Shown here one piece after another: positions 35,507 to 44,298 of a DNA stretch of 64,000 bases. Numbering within the stretch: the first letter of the stretch is position 1; every line of letters starts with the position of its first letter. The notes under the pieces were generated by a model. It was not told the origin of the DNA, did not search any database, and saw nothing but the letters and a program-made list of their open reading frames with translations. The stretch comes from Pseudoalteromonas rubra (GTDB lineage Bacteria; Pseudomonadota; Gammaproteobacteria; Enterobacterales; Alteromonadaceae), in the NCBI RefSeq assembly GCF_005887115.1, contig NZ_PNCJ01000005.1, forward strand, positions 310,001-374,000, read 5' to 3'. The translations under genes were made by a program, and so were the position numbers.

Positions 35507-37157
35507 AGAAGCATATATCGAGCCCAAACCCAGGCTTTCAGTCATCTGGATTGTGCCCTTATTGGCCATATTAATAACTGGCTGGATGCTCTATCAACAT
35601 CAACAAAGTAAAGGCCATCAAATATACATTAAGATGAAAAATGCAGATGGCGTCATAGCGGGTAAAACAGAAGTAAGAGTCAGAAGCGTCAAAATTGGGG
35701 TTGTAGAATCTCTGCGCCTGCAAGTCGAGCAAAAAGCAGTTGTCGCGACCGTTAGAATTGACAAACATTACGATGGCTTGCTAACAGAAGATGCCAAATT
35801 CTGGATAGTAAAGCCCCGCATCGATCAATCTGGGATCAGCGGGCTTAACACACTGCTATCCGGCGTTTACATCGAATTATTACCTGGCGAGAGCAAACAA
35901 CGCACTAGCCTTTATACGCTTCAGGATCAACCCGCCCTTATTTCCACTGATGTGGAAGGCTTGCGTTATCAACTCAGTTCTTCCAGTGGCGAAGTTTTGG
36001 ATGTGGGTACTGGTATTTTTTTCCGCAACTATCATATCGGGCAGATTGAAAGGGCCGTATTTAATACTGATTCACTACAAATGGAATACGGTATTTTTAT
36101 CGATTCTCCCTATGACAAACTCATTACCCACAATGCCATTTTTTGGATCAACTCTGGGGTTGAAATCTCATTGACAAGTGAAGGAATAAATCTGAACACT
36201 GGCTCTTTGGCAAAAATGATTAAGGGCGGTATATCCATCGACTATCCACCTGAGCAAGGAGGCGGAGAAATCGCCACTGAGGGCCGGGAGTTTAAATTAC
36301 ACCAAAATTTTGCGGTTGCACTGGAACGACGTTTCGACTTATTTGACCATTATCTGGTTGAATTTGAACAGTCGATCCGTGGTTTAAAACCTGGTGCACC
36401 TGTCGAGTATCGCGGCATGCGAGTCGGTACAGTGGAACAGGTACCTGCGAGGCTGGAACGAGATGGACTGCCACTTTACTTCCAGCAAGGCAACACATCC
36501 ATACCCGTTTTAATAAAAATTGAATACGGACGCATCTATGAAGTGGATGCGAAAGCCAAACAATATTGGCAAGAAAATATAGAACAATGGGTTAAAAATG
36601 GCTTAAGAGCCTCACTAAAAAGTGGTAATATTTTAACAGGTGCGGTATATATAGAACTAGATTTTTACAATTCAACCCGTCCGACCAGCTTAGGAATGAA
36701 TTACGCGTACCCGGTATTACCGAGCGTACCCAGTGGATTTACTGCTTTGTCAGAGCAAGTGATGGCCTTGTTGAACAAGCTCAACAAGTTACCTTTGGAC
36801 AACTCGCTCATCGAGGCACAAAAAACAATGCAGGCGTTTACAGCATTAGCTGATGAAACGCAGACACTTGTAAACGGTTTCAACACAACGAAAGTATCAG
36901 AAAAAGTGGAAAAGAACTTAACACAGCTACAGGGAACACTGGCACAGCTTACGGCCAGCCTGAAACAATTTGAAAAAACGCTGAACAATTACCAAAAAGG
37001 TTCAGGTATGGTAGAACAATTGACAGATACCCTGCAAGAACTAGAAAGCTTAAGTAACTCGCTCAAACCAGTGTCAAAAGGACTCAACGAACAGCCCAAC
37101 ATGCTGCTATTCGACAAGGATAACTTGTCGGATCCTGAACCGCGGAAGCAGCAGTGA
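35499..37157 (+). CDS. pqiB: Intermembrane transport protein PqiB (MCE family)
   Basis: A 552-residue periplasmic MCE-domain protein anchored by an N-terminal helix (about 13-32). Three MCE repeats are visible (GVIAGKTEVRVRSVKIG, GTGIFFRNYHIGQI, LKPGAPVEYRGMRVGTV); a long C-terminal coiled-coil region (about 430-540) fits the tube-like needle of E. coli PqiB. It acts with PqiA and PqiC to move lipids between the membranes. The ATG overlaps the end of pqiA by 8 bases. Confidence 0.94.
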   Translation: MNKEAYIEPKPRLSVIWIVPLLAILITGWMLYQHQQSKGHQIYIKMKNADGVIAGKTEVRVRSVKIGVVESLRLQVEQKAVVATVRIDKHYDGLLTEDAKFWIVKPRIDQSGISGLNTLLSGVYIELLPGESKQRTSLYTLQDQPALISTDVEGLRYQLSSSSGEVLDVGTGIFFRNYHIGQIERAVFNTDSLQMEYGIFIDSPYDKLITHNAIFWINSGVEISLTSEGINLNTGSLAKMIKGGISIDYPPEQGGGEIATEGREFKLHQNFAVALERRFDLFDHYLVEFEQSIRGLKPGAPVEYRGMRVGTVEQVPARLERDGLPLYFQQGNTSIPVLIKIEYGRIYEVDAKAKQYWQENIEQWVKNGLRASLKSGNILTGAVYIELDFYNSTRPTSLGMNYAYPVLPSVPSGFTALSEQVMALLNKLNKLPLDNSLIEAQKTMQAFTALADETQTLVNGFNTTKVSEKVEKNLTQLQGTLAQLTASLKQFEKTLNNYQKGSGMVEQLTDTLQELESLSNSLKPVSKGLNEQPNMLLFDKDNLSDPEPRKQQ

Positions 37158-37741
37158 TGAGAGGCGTCATCGCGCTATTTGTGGTACTGATGATGGGCTG
37201 CACCGGTTCGGCTCCTGCTCAGTATGACTATTACCGGTTTCACACCTCTCAAGTCGAAGTAAAGACTCATAAGAGTGAAAAACCCAGAGTCTATTTAGAT
37301 CAGATTAATATAATCGGCGTTGCTGACCAACAGGCGCTTGTTCAATACACTGGTGAGCACACGGTTCATATCGCCAATTACCATTACTGGGCTGAGCATC
37401 CTAAATTATTGCTTACCAAAGAAACGCTACGCTATTTGAATGGTTTCGGTCTAGATCCGGTTTTATCAGTCAATGCCGGTGAATTCAAACAAGGTAAATA
37501 TAGAGTCTTGATTGAAGTGTCAGACTTGGCCGGACATTTCCAGCATGGCGCACTATTGCGAGGCAGCTTGCATATCTACCACATGTCAGCAAACGGGGCT
37601 GATTTAGTGAGCGTACATCAGTTTAACTATACAACGCCCCTTGTTGAGGACGGGTTTAATGCACTGATTACTGCCCACCAAAACAACTGGCAACAACTGA
37701 TGCAACATTTACTGTCTGAAATGGATTCCATCACGCGGTGA
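37157..37741 (+). CDS. pqiC: Outer-membrane lipoprotein PqiC
   Basis: A 194-residue lipoprotein of the ABC-type-transport-auxiliary (DUF330) family, matching PqiC. The signal peptide ends in a lipobox VLMMGC near residue 15. The ATG at 37157 overlaps the pqiB stop (TGATG); a GTG at 37154 is an equally placed alternative. In E. coli PqiC docks the PqiB tube at the outer membrane. Its stop lies 8 bases from the convergent GNAT gene, with no clear terminator. Confidence 0.9.
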   Translation: MRGVIALFVVLMMGCTGSAPAQYDYYRFHTSQVEVKTHKSEKPRVYLDQINIIGVADQQALVQYTGEHTVHIANYHYWAEHPKLLLTKETLRYLNGFGLDPVLSVNAGEFKQGKYRVLIEVSDLAGHFQHGALLRGSLHIYHMSANGADLVSVHQFNYTTPLVEDGFNALITAHQNNWQQLMQHLLSEMDSITR

Positions 37742-37749
37742 AGTTAATA

Positions 37750-38265
37750 TCAGTGAAACTGGTTTACATATAAGTTGGTACTGTCCATGTCTGGTACCAG
37801 TTGAAATGTACCAACCAGTATAAAGCCCAACTTTTTCAGTAATTTATTGCTTGCGACATTCTCCGGTGCCGTAATCGCTCCTAATGCTCTGTATTTACCA
37901 CAACCCCGCACAAACGTTAGCAGAGCCTCAGCGGCTTCACAAGCAAACCCTTTTCCACAGTATCTATCCAAAAATGCGTAACCCAGGTCAGGAAACTCAA
38001 GGTAAGGTCGCTGGTATAGCCCGCAAATTCCAATTGCAGTTCCATCGAGCAAGGTAACAATATAAGGGCTAGGCGCCGCCAAATCGTATGGTGTAAGAAA
38101 AGCACTTTCTATATATTTTTGCGCATCTTTCAGCGTTCTTATTTGTTTATCCGCAACATTATCGATAAAGCTCTGTTGGTTGAGCAGCTCATAGATCAAC
38201 TCAGTATCGCAAAGACTGGCCCGACGCAGGATCAAGCGCTCAGTTTTAGTTAAGACTTCTGCCAT
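37750..38265 (-). CDS. GNAT-family N-acetyltransferase (RimJ/RimL-like)
   Basis: A 171-residue GNAT acetyltransferase. The family pattern includes ERLILRRASLCDTELIYELLNQ at the start, the DLGYAFLDRYCGKGFACEAAEAL acetyl-CoA loop (R/Q-x-x-G-x-G/A) and NVASNKLLKKLGF near the end. The substrate is probably a small molecule or N-terminus and is unknown. The ATG at 38265 follows AAGGG; a TTG at 38271 is in frame. Confidence 0.87.
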   Translation of the reverse strand: MAEVLTKTERLILRRASLCDTELIYELLNQQSFIDNVADKQIRTLKDAQKYIESAFLTPYDLAAPSPYIVTLLDGTAIGICGLYQRPYLEFPDLGYAFLDRYCGKGFACEAAEALLTFVRGCGKYRALGAITAPENVASNKLLKKLGFILVGTFQLVPDMDSTNLYVNQFH

Positions 38266-38322
38266 ACACAATACCCTTCAATATGCTAAGCGGGGCTAAC
38301 GCCCCGCCAGATTAATAGTGAC

Positions 38323-41199
38323 TTATTCGAATCGTACTTTTTTATAAAGCTCATCCATTGAGTTCACTTTCACTTCATTAGGCAAAGTTGCAAAAGGTTT
38401 ATCGGCAAACTTCTTACCTCGGATCTGAATGTTCAATCTTGCAGCATCGCCATTGAGCATACTCTGTGCGAAATAAGATTTAAGATCTGCCAGCGTGACC
38501 TGTTGGGTCGCTGCGATTAGCTTGGCTCTCGAATCAAAGCTCAGATTGTTACGATACCAATCTATAAGGATTGGCTGAGATTCTTCGGCAAGATTCTTAG
38601 GCACTTCTGACAAAGAAAGTAACGCTGCACCTTTGAGTTGGTTAAAGGTGCCTTCGTCAAGCTCACTCAATGCGTGTGCATATTCCTGCCTGTAACGATC
38701 AAATCGAGCCTGCATGGCTTGCACATCTAGCACAGGTGTTTGAATATAAAATCCTAGCGCGGAGTATTCATCAATTCCCTGTGCAATCGCCCCGACGGCA
38801 TAAGCCAACTGTTCTTCCGTTCGTAGCGAATTGAAAAGGTGGCTATTCAGGTGTGACTTTAGTATCAGTGCTGCGGCTTTTTGCGCATAACCTGGCGTGG
38901 GATGCACGAACATATCTACAATGGCAACATCTGCTGTGTCTGCATCCTGCTGCCAAACCAGAGCTTTACCGGCGTGCGGCTGCAGGAATTTAGCTCTCAC
39001 ATAATCATTGTGCTCTAAAGGCTTATTGAGGGTGCTCTTAACTTCCTGGACGACATTTGCCAAAAATGCCTTGTTGTAGTTGCCATAACCAAATATCCGC
39101 ACAGTGTGATGATTCAGCAGTGTATTTTGCGCTTTGGCGAAAATGTCCCGAGTCATTCTTTCTGCAATATCAATCAGCACATCGTCGTCGAAGTTTCCAG
39201 AGCGAACCAAAGCTTGGTAACGACCAAATGCCTGATAATAAGGAAATTGTTTACTTTGATTTTCAATATTCCTGATAAATCTGTCAACAGCCTGTTCGAG
39301 CTGTTTTTGGCTAGGCTGCACCTTCAAACCATCCAGTGCCTGCGATAGCAAAACCCCTTGTTTATCGGTAAACCCAGATATAGTCAGTATTAATCCGCTA
39401 TTTACACCAAGCCTGAGCCCCATGCCAGCAACGGATGCCTCGGTCAGTAACTTTGCTTTTTCAATCGAATATAAATCTGCCCACAAAGCGGCAGCTACCT
39501 GAACCTGTGCACTGTCTAACGTCTTTGGAGAATTAATATGAATCTGTAAGCGCCCTTTTGGCTGTGCGCTATATTTTTCACTGGTTTTCTGCCAAACCGT
39601 AACGGTACTGTCCTGATAAACCTTATTAACGCTGTCTTCTTGTTCTGATTGCGTCACAATATCAAATCGCTCTGGAAGTAATCGATTTATGCTTGGTAAC
39701 GAGAGGCCCGGATTTGTATTTACCTGCCACGAGGCTAACTCTTGTTCTGGAATATCAACGACCTTAAAGCGACCATCATAAAAGTGCAATTGCTGATCTT
39801 GTGGTTCGCTTTTACTGATGTACCAAACACGAAGCCGCTGCGCATTTAACTGTTCCAGTACATCTGTAACAGCCTGTTCATTAAAATCCGCAAAAAAGTA
39901 AGGAGCATTAACGGCATGGTTTAGAGGATATTTTTGCATGCTGTCTGCAAGACCAGAAACGTAATCATATTCGTCCCCTCGCTCTAAAAACCTAAACTGG
40001 TTAGCCAGAGACGTTTTTATTTCTTTAAAATACTTACGGTCTACGCCTTGCTCTTTGATGAGCTGGATATACTGCATGACTATCGCAACGGCCTGCTCCC
40101 GATGGCTCATACCCAGCTCCGTGAGTTGGATATCAACAGACAAAGAACCATAGTTGCCATATAGGTCAGGTGCAGCACTGGCTGTTAGCTCTGAAATCCA
40201 GCCTTTACTTTTTAGCACCTGTGCCGGGCTACCCTGCATTTCGTTACTCAATAAATAGGTCACAAAATAGTTAGGCTTGAACGCAAACTCATCCCTGTTA
40301 TTGGCAATTGTAAAATCCAGCTTCAATGCTTTCACGTCTTCATTAGGAATATAATGAATTCGTTTTTTCCCAATTTCTGTAAAATCTAGCTGTGCATCTA
40401 CACGTGGAGCTTCAATTTTTTTGTTCTTAATCGTTGCGAAATGTCTACGTGCTTTTTCTGCCATCTCGGGCAAAGATAAATTGGAGATCATCGCCAACTT
40501 CATTATATTCGATGAATAATATTTATTGTAAAATGCGACGGTTTCTTCATGCAGATTGCTACCTGGCTTATCACCCAAGGTTTCGTTGTTACCAATCAAA
40601 AACCGGTTAGCAGGGTGTGTACCCATCATGCTTCGCGACAATTTATACTGACCGAAGAAGTCCATTTCCCGACGCATAGACCACTCGGCATTCACCGCAT
40701 TTTTTTCTTTGTCGGTATACTCGGGGTAGAGCTTTGGCGATTTGAAGAAATCTGAAAAACGATCAAGCGCTTCATCATAAGCCTGATTATTTACCTTAAA
40801 CATATAATTAGTAATATCTAACCAGGTATAAGCGTTGTGAGTGCCGCCGTTGCGACTCATAAAATCTTTATACCCTTGTGTATCAGGGTAACGCTCTGTT
40901 CCCAAAAACAACATGTGTTCGAGATAATGTGCCATACCTTGTTGTGACATGGGATCATGAAGTAACCCAACCCCTACGCTCAATGCAGCAGCCGATTTTT
41001 CCACTTCAGGGTCTGATACCAGGATTACCTCAATACCATTTGACAAGGTAAGTGTCTTATATTGTCTCTGATCATTCGGGCTAACAACGAGTGATTTTGC
41101 CATCGGTGCGACTGCTGTTTCCCCGGCTCCGTGATAAGTAGAAACACACCCTGATAATAAGGCCAGCGCAATGCCGGCGACTGCCATAGTTTTTTTCAT
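38323..41199 (-). CDS. M16-family metallopeptidase lipoprotein (insulinase/pitrilysin-like)
   Basis: A 958-residue exported lipoprotein of the M16A peptidase group. Lipobox LLSGC at residues 14-18; inverted zinc motif HYLEH (His91, Glu94, His95) with the distal Glu172 in NAVNAEW. The four M16 domains with the RxxY-like C-terminal module are present over the usual length of about 960. E. coli pitrilysin (PtrA) cleaves small peptides in the periplasm; this one probably breaks down peptides at the outer membrane. Upstream of it is an intergenic region of 271 bases before the DUF3820-like gene. Confidence 0.93.
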   Translation of the reverse strand: MKKTMAVAGIALALLSGCVSTYHGAGETAVAPMAKSLVVSPNDQRQYKTLTLSNGIEVILVSDPEVEKSAAALSVGVGLLHDPMSQQGMAHYLEHMLFLGTERYPDTQGYKDFMSRNGGTHNAYTWLDITNYMFKVNNQAYDEALDRFSDFFKSPKLYPEYTDKEKNAVNAEWSMRREMDFFGQYKLSRSMMGTHPANRFLIGNNETLGDKPGSNLHEETVAFYNKYYSSNIMKLAMISNLSLPEMAEKARRHFATIKNKKIEAPRVDAQLDFTEIGKKRIHYIPNEDVKALKLDFTIANNRDEFAFKPNYFVTYLLSNEMQGSPAQVLKSKGWISELTASAAPDLYGNYGSLSVDIQLTELGMSHREQAVAIVMQYIQLIKEQGVDRKYFKEIKTSLANQFRFLERGDEYDYVSGLADSMQKYPLNHAVNAPYFFADFNEQAVTDVLEQLNAQRLRVWYISKSEPQDQQLHFYDGRFKVVDIPEQELASWQVNTNPGLSLPSINRLLPERFDIVTQSEQEDSVNKVYQDSTVTVWQKTSEKYSAQPKGRLQIHINSPKTLDSAQVQVAAALWADLYSIEKAKLLTEASVAGMGLRLGVNSGLILTISGFTDKQGVLLSQALDGLKVQPSQKQLEQAVDRFIRNIENQSKQFPYYQAFGRYQALVRSGNFDDDVLIDIAERMTRDIFAKAQNTLLNHHTVRIFGYGNYNKAFLANVVQEVKSTLNKPLEHNDYVRAKFLQPHAGKALVWQQDADTADVAIVDMFVHPTPGYAQKAAALILKSHLNSHLFNSLRTEEQLAYAVGAIAQGIDEYSALGFYIQTPVLDVQAMQARFDRYRQEYAHALSELDEGTFNQLKGAALLSLSEVPKNLAEESQPILIDWYRNNLSFDSRAKLIAATQQVTLADLKSYFAQSMLNGDAARLNIQIRGKKFADKPFATLPNEVKVNSMDELYKKVRFE

Positions 41200-41415
41200 T
41201 AACTATCCATCTCAATATAATAATTCTGGTCTTTAGGCCTGCCCTAAAGGAGACCCTAGTATCCAAACGCTACCATCTTATCTCTGTGAAATTCAATGGT
41301 TATTGAGTATTAAAATGAGGCTGAGCGAGCACAATTGTATTTTTCTGCTTATAGCGAATAGTAATAACAACCAGAAAACCTGAAAGAATTTTTTATCACA
41401 CAGTTTTTTCTATTT

Positions 41416-41456
41416 GATAACATTATGGTCCAACAATAATGTTATCGTTGGACCAT
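41416..41456. repeat. Two interlocked perfect inverted repeats
   Basis: Four contiguous blocks read A-B-A'-B': GATAACATTAT (41416-41426), GGTCCAAC (41427-41434), one spacer base, ATAATGTTATC (41436-41446) and GTTGGACC (41447-41454). A' is the exact reverse complement of A (11 bp) and B' of B (8 bp; 10 bp if flanking AT/AT is counted). The two hairpins share bases and cannot form together. The element ends 14 bases before the next ATG, just before its GGGA ribosome-binding site. Confidence 0.85.
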
Positions 41457-41470
41457 CAGGGACACATAAA

Positions 41471-41656
41471 ATGGAAATAAATCAATCTATCTGCGACTTT
41501 GGGCTTCATAATGGCGAGCCTTACAGCAAATTGCCAGCTAGCTTTCTTAATTGGATGGTTGCAACCGGACATGCCAAGCAAGCTCTGGCTAAAGATGAGC
41601 TGATTCGCAGACACAATGCCGTGTGTGATTCAAGAATGAAATCAAAAATTCAATAA
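41471..41656 (+). CDS. Small DUF3820-like protein
   Basis: A 61-residue protein. FGLHNGEPYSKLPASFLNWMVATGHAK matches the DUF3820 pattern (F-G-x-x-G-x-P-x-x-LP-x-x-YL-x-W), a fold reported in putative quorum-sensing-regulated factors and in nuclease C-terminal domains; I recall this and did not check it. Function unknown. The ATG at 41471 has GGGA about 8 bases before it; the frame is open further upstream across the interlocked repeat. The repeat sits directly in the translation-start region. Confidence 0.7.
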   Translation: MEINQSICDFGLHNGEPYSKLPASFLNWMVATGHAKQALAKDELIRRHNAVCDSRMKSKIQ

Positions 41657-41725
41657 TCGGCTATATTTGCTTAGAGCTTTTAGTTTAAACTAAGGCGCAT
41701 AGAAAGACCCCACAGAAGTAGGCTT

Positions 41726-43333
41726 ATGCGCTTTATCATTCCTTCGCTGTTGGCACTATCCCTAACAGCTTGTAATACAACACAACAAACCAGTTCTGAT
41801 CCAAAAATTGACGCCGTTCATTATCTCACAGTGCTTCATACAAATGATCACCATGGCCGTTTTTGGCACAATGAAGACGGCGAATATGGCATGGCAGCAC
41901 GAAAAACTCTGATCGACCAATTAAGAGCACAGGCTAAAGCACAAGGTCATAGTCTAGTGTTGCTGTCTGGTGGAGACATCAACACGGGAGTGCCTGAATC
42001 AGACCTTCAGCATGCTGAGCCCGATTTCAAGGGAATGAGCTTGCTAGGTTATGACGCGATGGCCATCGGCAATCATGAATTTGATAACCCACTTGATGTC
42101 CTGGACAAACAAATTGCCTGGTCTAACTTTCCGTTTTTATCAGCCAACATATTGCACAAACATAACGGTGAACATGCTTATCAACCCTATACAATAATAG
42201 AAAAGCAGGGCCTGAAAATCGCGATCATTGGTTTAACCACGATAGATACAGTAAAAATCGCCAACCCTGAGTTCGTTGGCGGACTCGACTTTGTTGAGCC
42301 TGCGCCTATTACAGCGCAGCTCTCACAACGTATCAGACAACAATATAAACCAGACGTAACAATTGCAGTTACCCATATGGGTCACTATCATGACGCAGCT
42401 TATGGCATCAATGCACCAGGAGATGTAACACTGGCTCGTAATCTACCTGCTGGTACGCTGGACATGATCATAGGTGGTCATTCTCAGGAACCTATCTGTA
42501 TAGATGAAAATGGCGAAGAAGATGCTAACTTTGCTCCAGGCAAAGCTTGTAAACCGGATCAGCAAAACGGCATCTGGATTATGCAGGCCCATGAATGGGG
42601 CAAGTATGTAGGCAAAGCAGTTTTTAGAATATCTGAAAGTGAAAAAACGCTTGAGAGCTATGAATTGATCCCCGTAAATCTAAAAAATGAGGAGGGTCAA
42701 TGGGCACATGATTACATAGAACATGACTCTGAATTAAAAGCCTTTTTAGCTCCCTATCAAAAGGCGGGGGAAAGTAAAATTGCGGGCGCTGTTGGTGAGG
42801 TGGATGCATTTTTAGATGGACGCAGAAACACTGTTCGTTTCAGGCAAAGTCCCCTTGGTGATTTGATCATTAAGGCACAAATGGCAGCGGTAGGCGCAGA
42901 TTTTGGACTCATCAGCGGTGGTGGAATAAGAGCCAGTATCAAAGCCGGAGAAGTCAGCTACAAAGATATTTTGACAGTACATCCGTTTCGAAATCGGATC
43001 ACCTACATAGACTGGAGTGGTCAAGAATTAATTGACTATATGTCAATTGTGAGCGCATTTCCGCCAGACTCAGGCGCCTATTTGCAATATCATGGTATCG
43101 AGTTTGATATACAGGGTGGCAAGCTGACAAATGTTAAGATACAAGGTAAGCCCGTTGATCCAACCAAAACTTACCGTATGAGCATTAACAGCTATAACGC
43201 TGCCGGTGGAGACGGTTACCCTGTATTGACTGACTTTCCTGGATATACAGCCACGGATAGTACCGATGCACAGGTTTTGAGAGATTTTATTGAACGTCAC
43301 TCTCCCATTAAGCGTTCAACATTATCAAACTGA
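41726..43333 (+). CDS. UshA-like bifunctional 5'-nucleotidase / UDP-sugar hydrolase lipoprotein
   Basis: A 535-residue calcineurin-like metallophosphoesterase with C-terminal 5'-nucleotidase domain, exported as a lipoprotein (lipobox LTAC, Cys16). Metal ligands: Asp41 and His43 (HTNDHHGR), Asp84 (SGGDINTG), Asn116-His117 (GNHEF), His in VTHMGH and GGHSQ. The C-terminal domain has RFRQSPLGDLI and SGGGIRASIKAGEV that bind the nucleoside. It would split nucleotides or UDP-sugars outside the cell, releasing phosphate. It lies 70 bases after the DUF3820-like gene. The nearby nuclease and TonB receptor suggest joint use of extracellular nucleic acids. Confidence 0.92.
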   Translation: MRFIIPSLLALSLTACNTTQQTSSDPKIDAVHYLTVLHTNDHHGRFWHNEDGEYGMAARKTLIDQLRAQAKAQGHSLVLLSGGDINTGVPESDLQHAEPDFKGMSLLGYDAMAIGNHEFDNPLDVLDKQIAWSNFPFLSANILHKHNGEHAYQPYTIIEKQGLKIAIIGLTTIDTVKIANPEFVGGLDFVEPAPITAQLSQRIRQQYKPDVTIAVTHMGHYHDAAYGINAPGDVTLARNLPAGTLDMIIGGHSQEPICIDENGEEDANFAPGKACKPDQQNGIWIMQAHEWGKYVGKAVFRISESEKTLESYELIPVNLKNEEGQWAHDYIEHDSELKAFLAPYQKAGESKIAGAVGEVDAFLDGRRNTVRFRQSPLGDLIIKAQMAAVGADFGLISGGGIRASIKAGEVSYKDILTVHPFRNRITYIDWSGQELIDYMSIVSAFPPDSGAYLQYHGIEFDIQGGKLTNVKIQGKPVDPTKTYRMSINSYNAAGGDGYPVLTDFPGYTATDSTDAQVLRDFIERHSPIKRSTLSN

Positions 43334-43347
43334 CGTTAGAGTATATG

Positions 43348-43379
43348 CGGGCGTCATCCGGATGCGCCCGTCATTTTTT
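43348..43379 (+). terminator. Terminator after the nucleotidase gene
   Basis: GGGCG-CATCC pairs with GGATG-CGCCC with one bulged T, then CATTTTTTA. It lies 14 bases beyond the stop, at the convergent end of the next gene. Confidence 0.8.
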
Positions 43380-44298
43380 ACTTTCCAATCACCTCTACAT
43401 CCTCCGCCTTCTGTGCTTTTAATCCATAGCTGTGTAATTTTGAGCGTGACCCTTCGCCATGCGCTTTAGGTGGATATAACTTTGCTTTTAGCTCTGGTTG
43501 GTGTGTTAACAGCTCATCCAGTGCAGCACGGATCTCACTAAGTGTTTTCTCAAGACTATTAGAGAAATTGGGCCGTTTTCTGATCGTATGACCCAATGCA
43601 ACCAGACGGTGGAAGTACTTATCTGCGATATCAAGTAACTCGTCAGGCACCTCTTTATTCTGATTAAGTGATACATCAGGGTGATGCGAACAGAACTCCA
43701 GCAGTGCCAGGTAAAAACACAGTGGCTTATTGGCTAGTTGAACCTGATGAGCTTTATCGCCACTCAGACACAGCGTCTTTGAGTAAAGGTCAACAACCAG
43801 ATGCTGTGGTTTAGGCTTGGCTGCCATAGTGGTAGCCGATTGCCGTTTTGCCTGCTCTCTTTTTTGAGAAACGGATCGATAAAAAGCCAGGTTTAGCAAT
43901 GCAATCACCAAAGGTATTATATATAGCCAATGGTTGTGACGCGTATTGGCCTGGTAGCTGATAGCGGTACCGCCATCTGCACCCGATAACAGAAGCTGCT
44001 CGTCGGCTGTTTGGGTACCTTGTGCTGAGATACTTAGGATACGAACCCGGCTCATTTCCTTTTGCAGCCTTCTGTTAAGCGTGTCAATGTATCGCTCAAC
44101 ACGTGTTGCATCACCGGCATAATTAAGTTGTGGATCTGCAATTGGAAGTCGATTTATGTCCAGAGCAATCCGAAGTTTGATGCTTCCTAAGTCTTGTTCA
44201 ATTGTGTATCTGATTGCACGCTCATGAGCAAAAACAAAAACCAGGGAAAAAATGGCACTGTATACTGAAAATGCCAGCCAACCTGTTTTACGACTCAT
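43378..44298 (-). CDS. Membrane protein with periplasmic domain and winged-helix-like C-terminus
   Basis: A 306-residue protein I do not recognise as a named family. From the chosen ATG at 44298 (GGAG 6 bases upstream) it has a TM helix (about 5-25), a periplasmic stretch of about 120 residues, a second TM (about 125-145, WLYIIPLVIALLNLAFY) and a cytoplasmic C-terminus. The latter has a strand-helix order reminiscent of OmpR/ToxR-like winged helices (HLVVDLYSKTLCLSGDKAHQVQLANKP split in my reading), but the similarity is weak and DNA binding is not shown. It overlaps the PhnD-like gene by 11 bases. A transmembrane regulator sensing through that partner is inference. Confidence 0.72.
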   Translation of the reverse strand: MSRKTGWLAFSVYSAIFSLVFVFAHERAIRYTIEQDLGSIKLRIALDINRLPIADPQLNYAGDATRVERYIDTLNRRLQKEMSRVRILSISAQGTQTADEQLLLSGADGGTAISYQANTRHNHWLYIIPLVIALLNLAFYRSVSQKREQAKRQSATTMAAKPKPQHLVVDLYSKTLCLSGDKAHQVQLANKPLCFYLALLEFCSHHPDVSLNQNKEVPDELLDIADKYFHRLVALGHTIRKRPNFSNSLEKTLSEIRAALDELLTHQPELKAKLYPPKAHGEGSRSKLHSYGLKAQKAEDVEVIGK

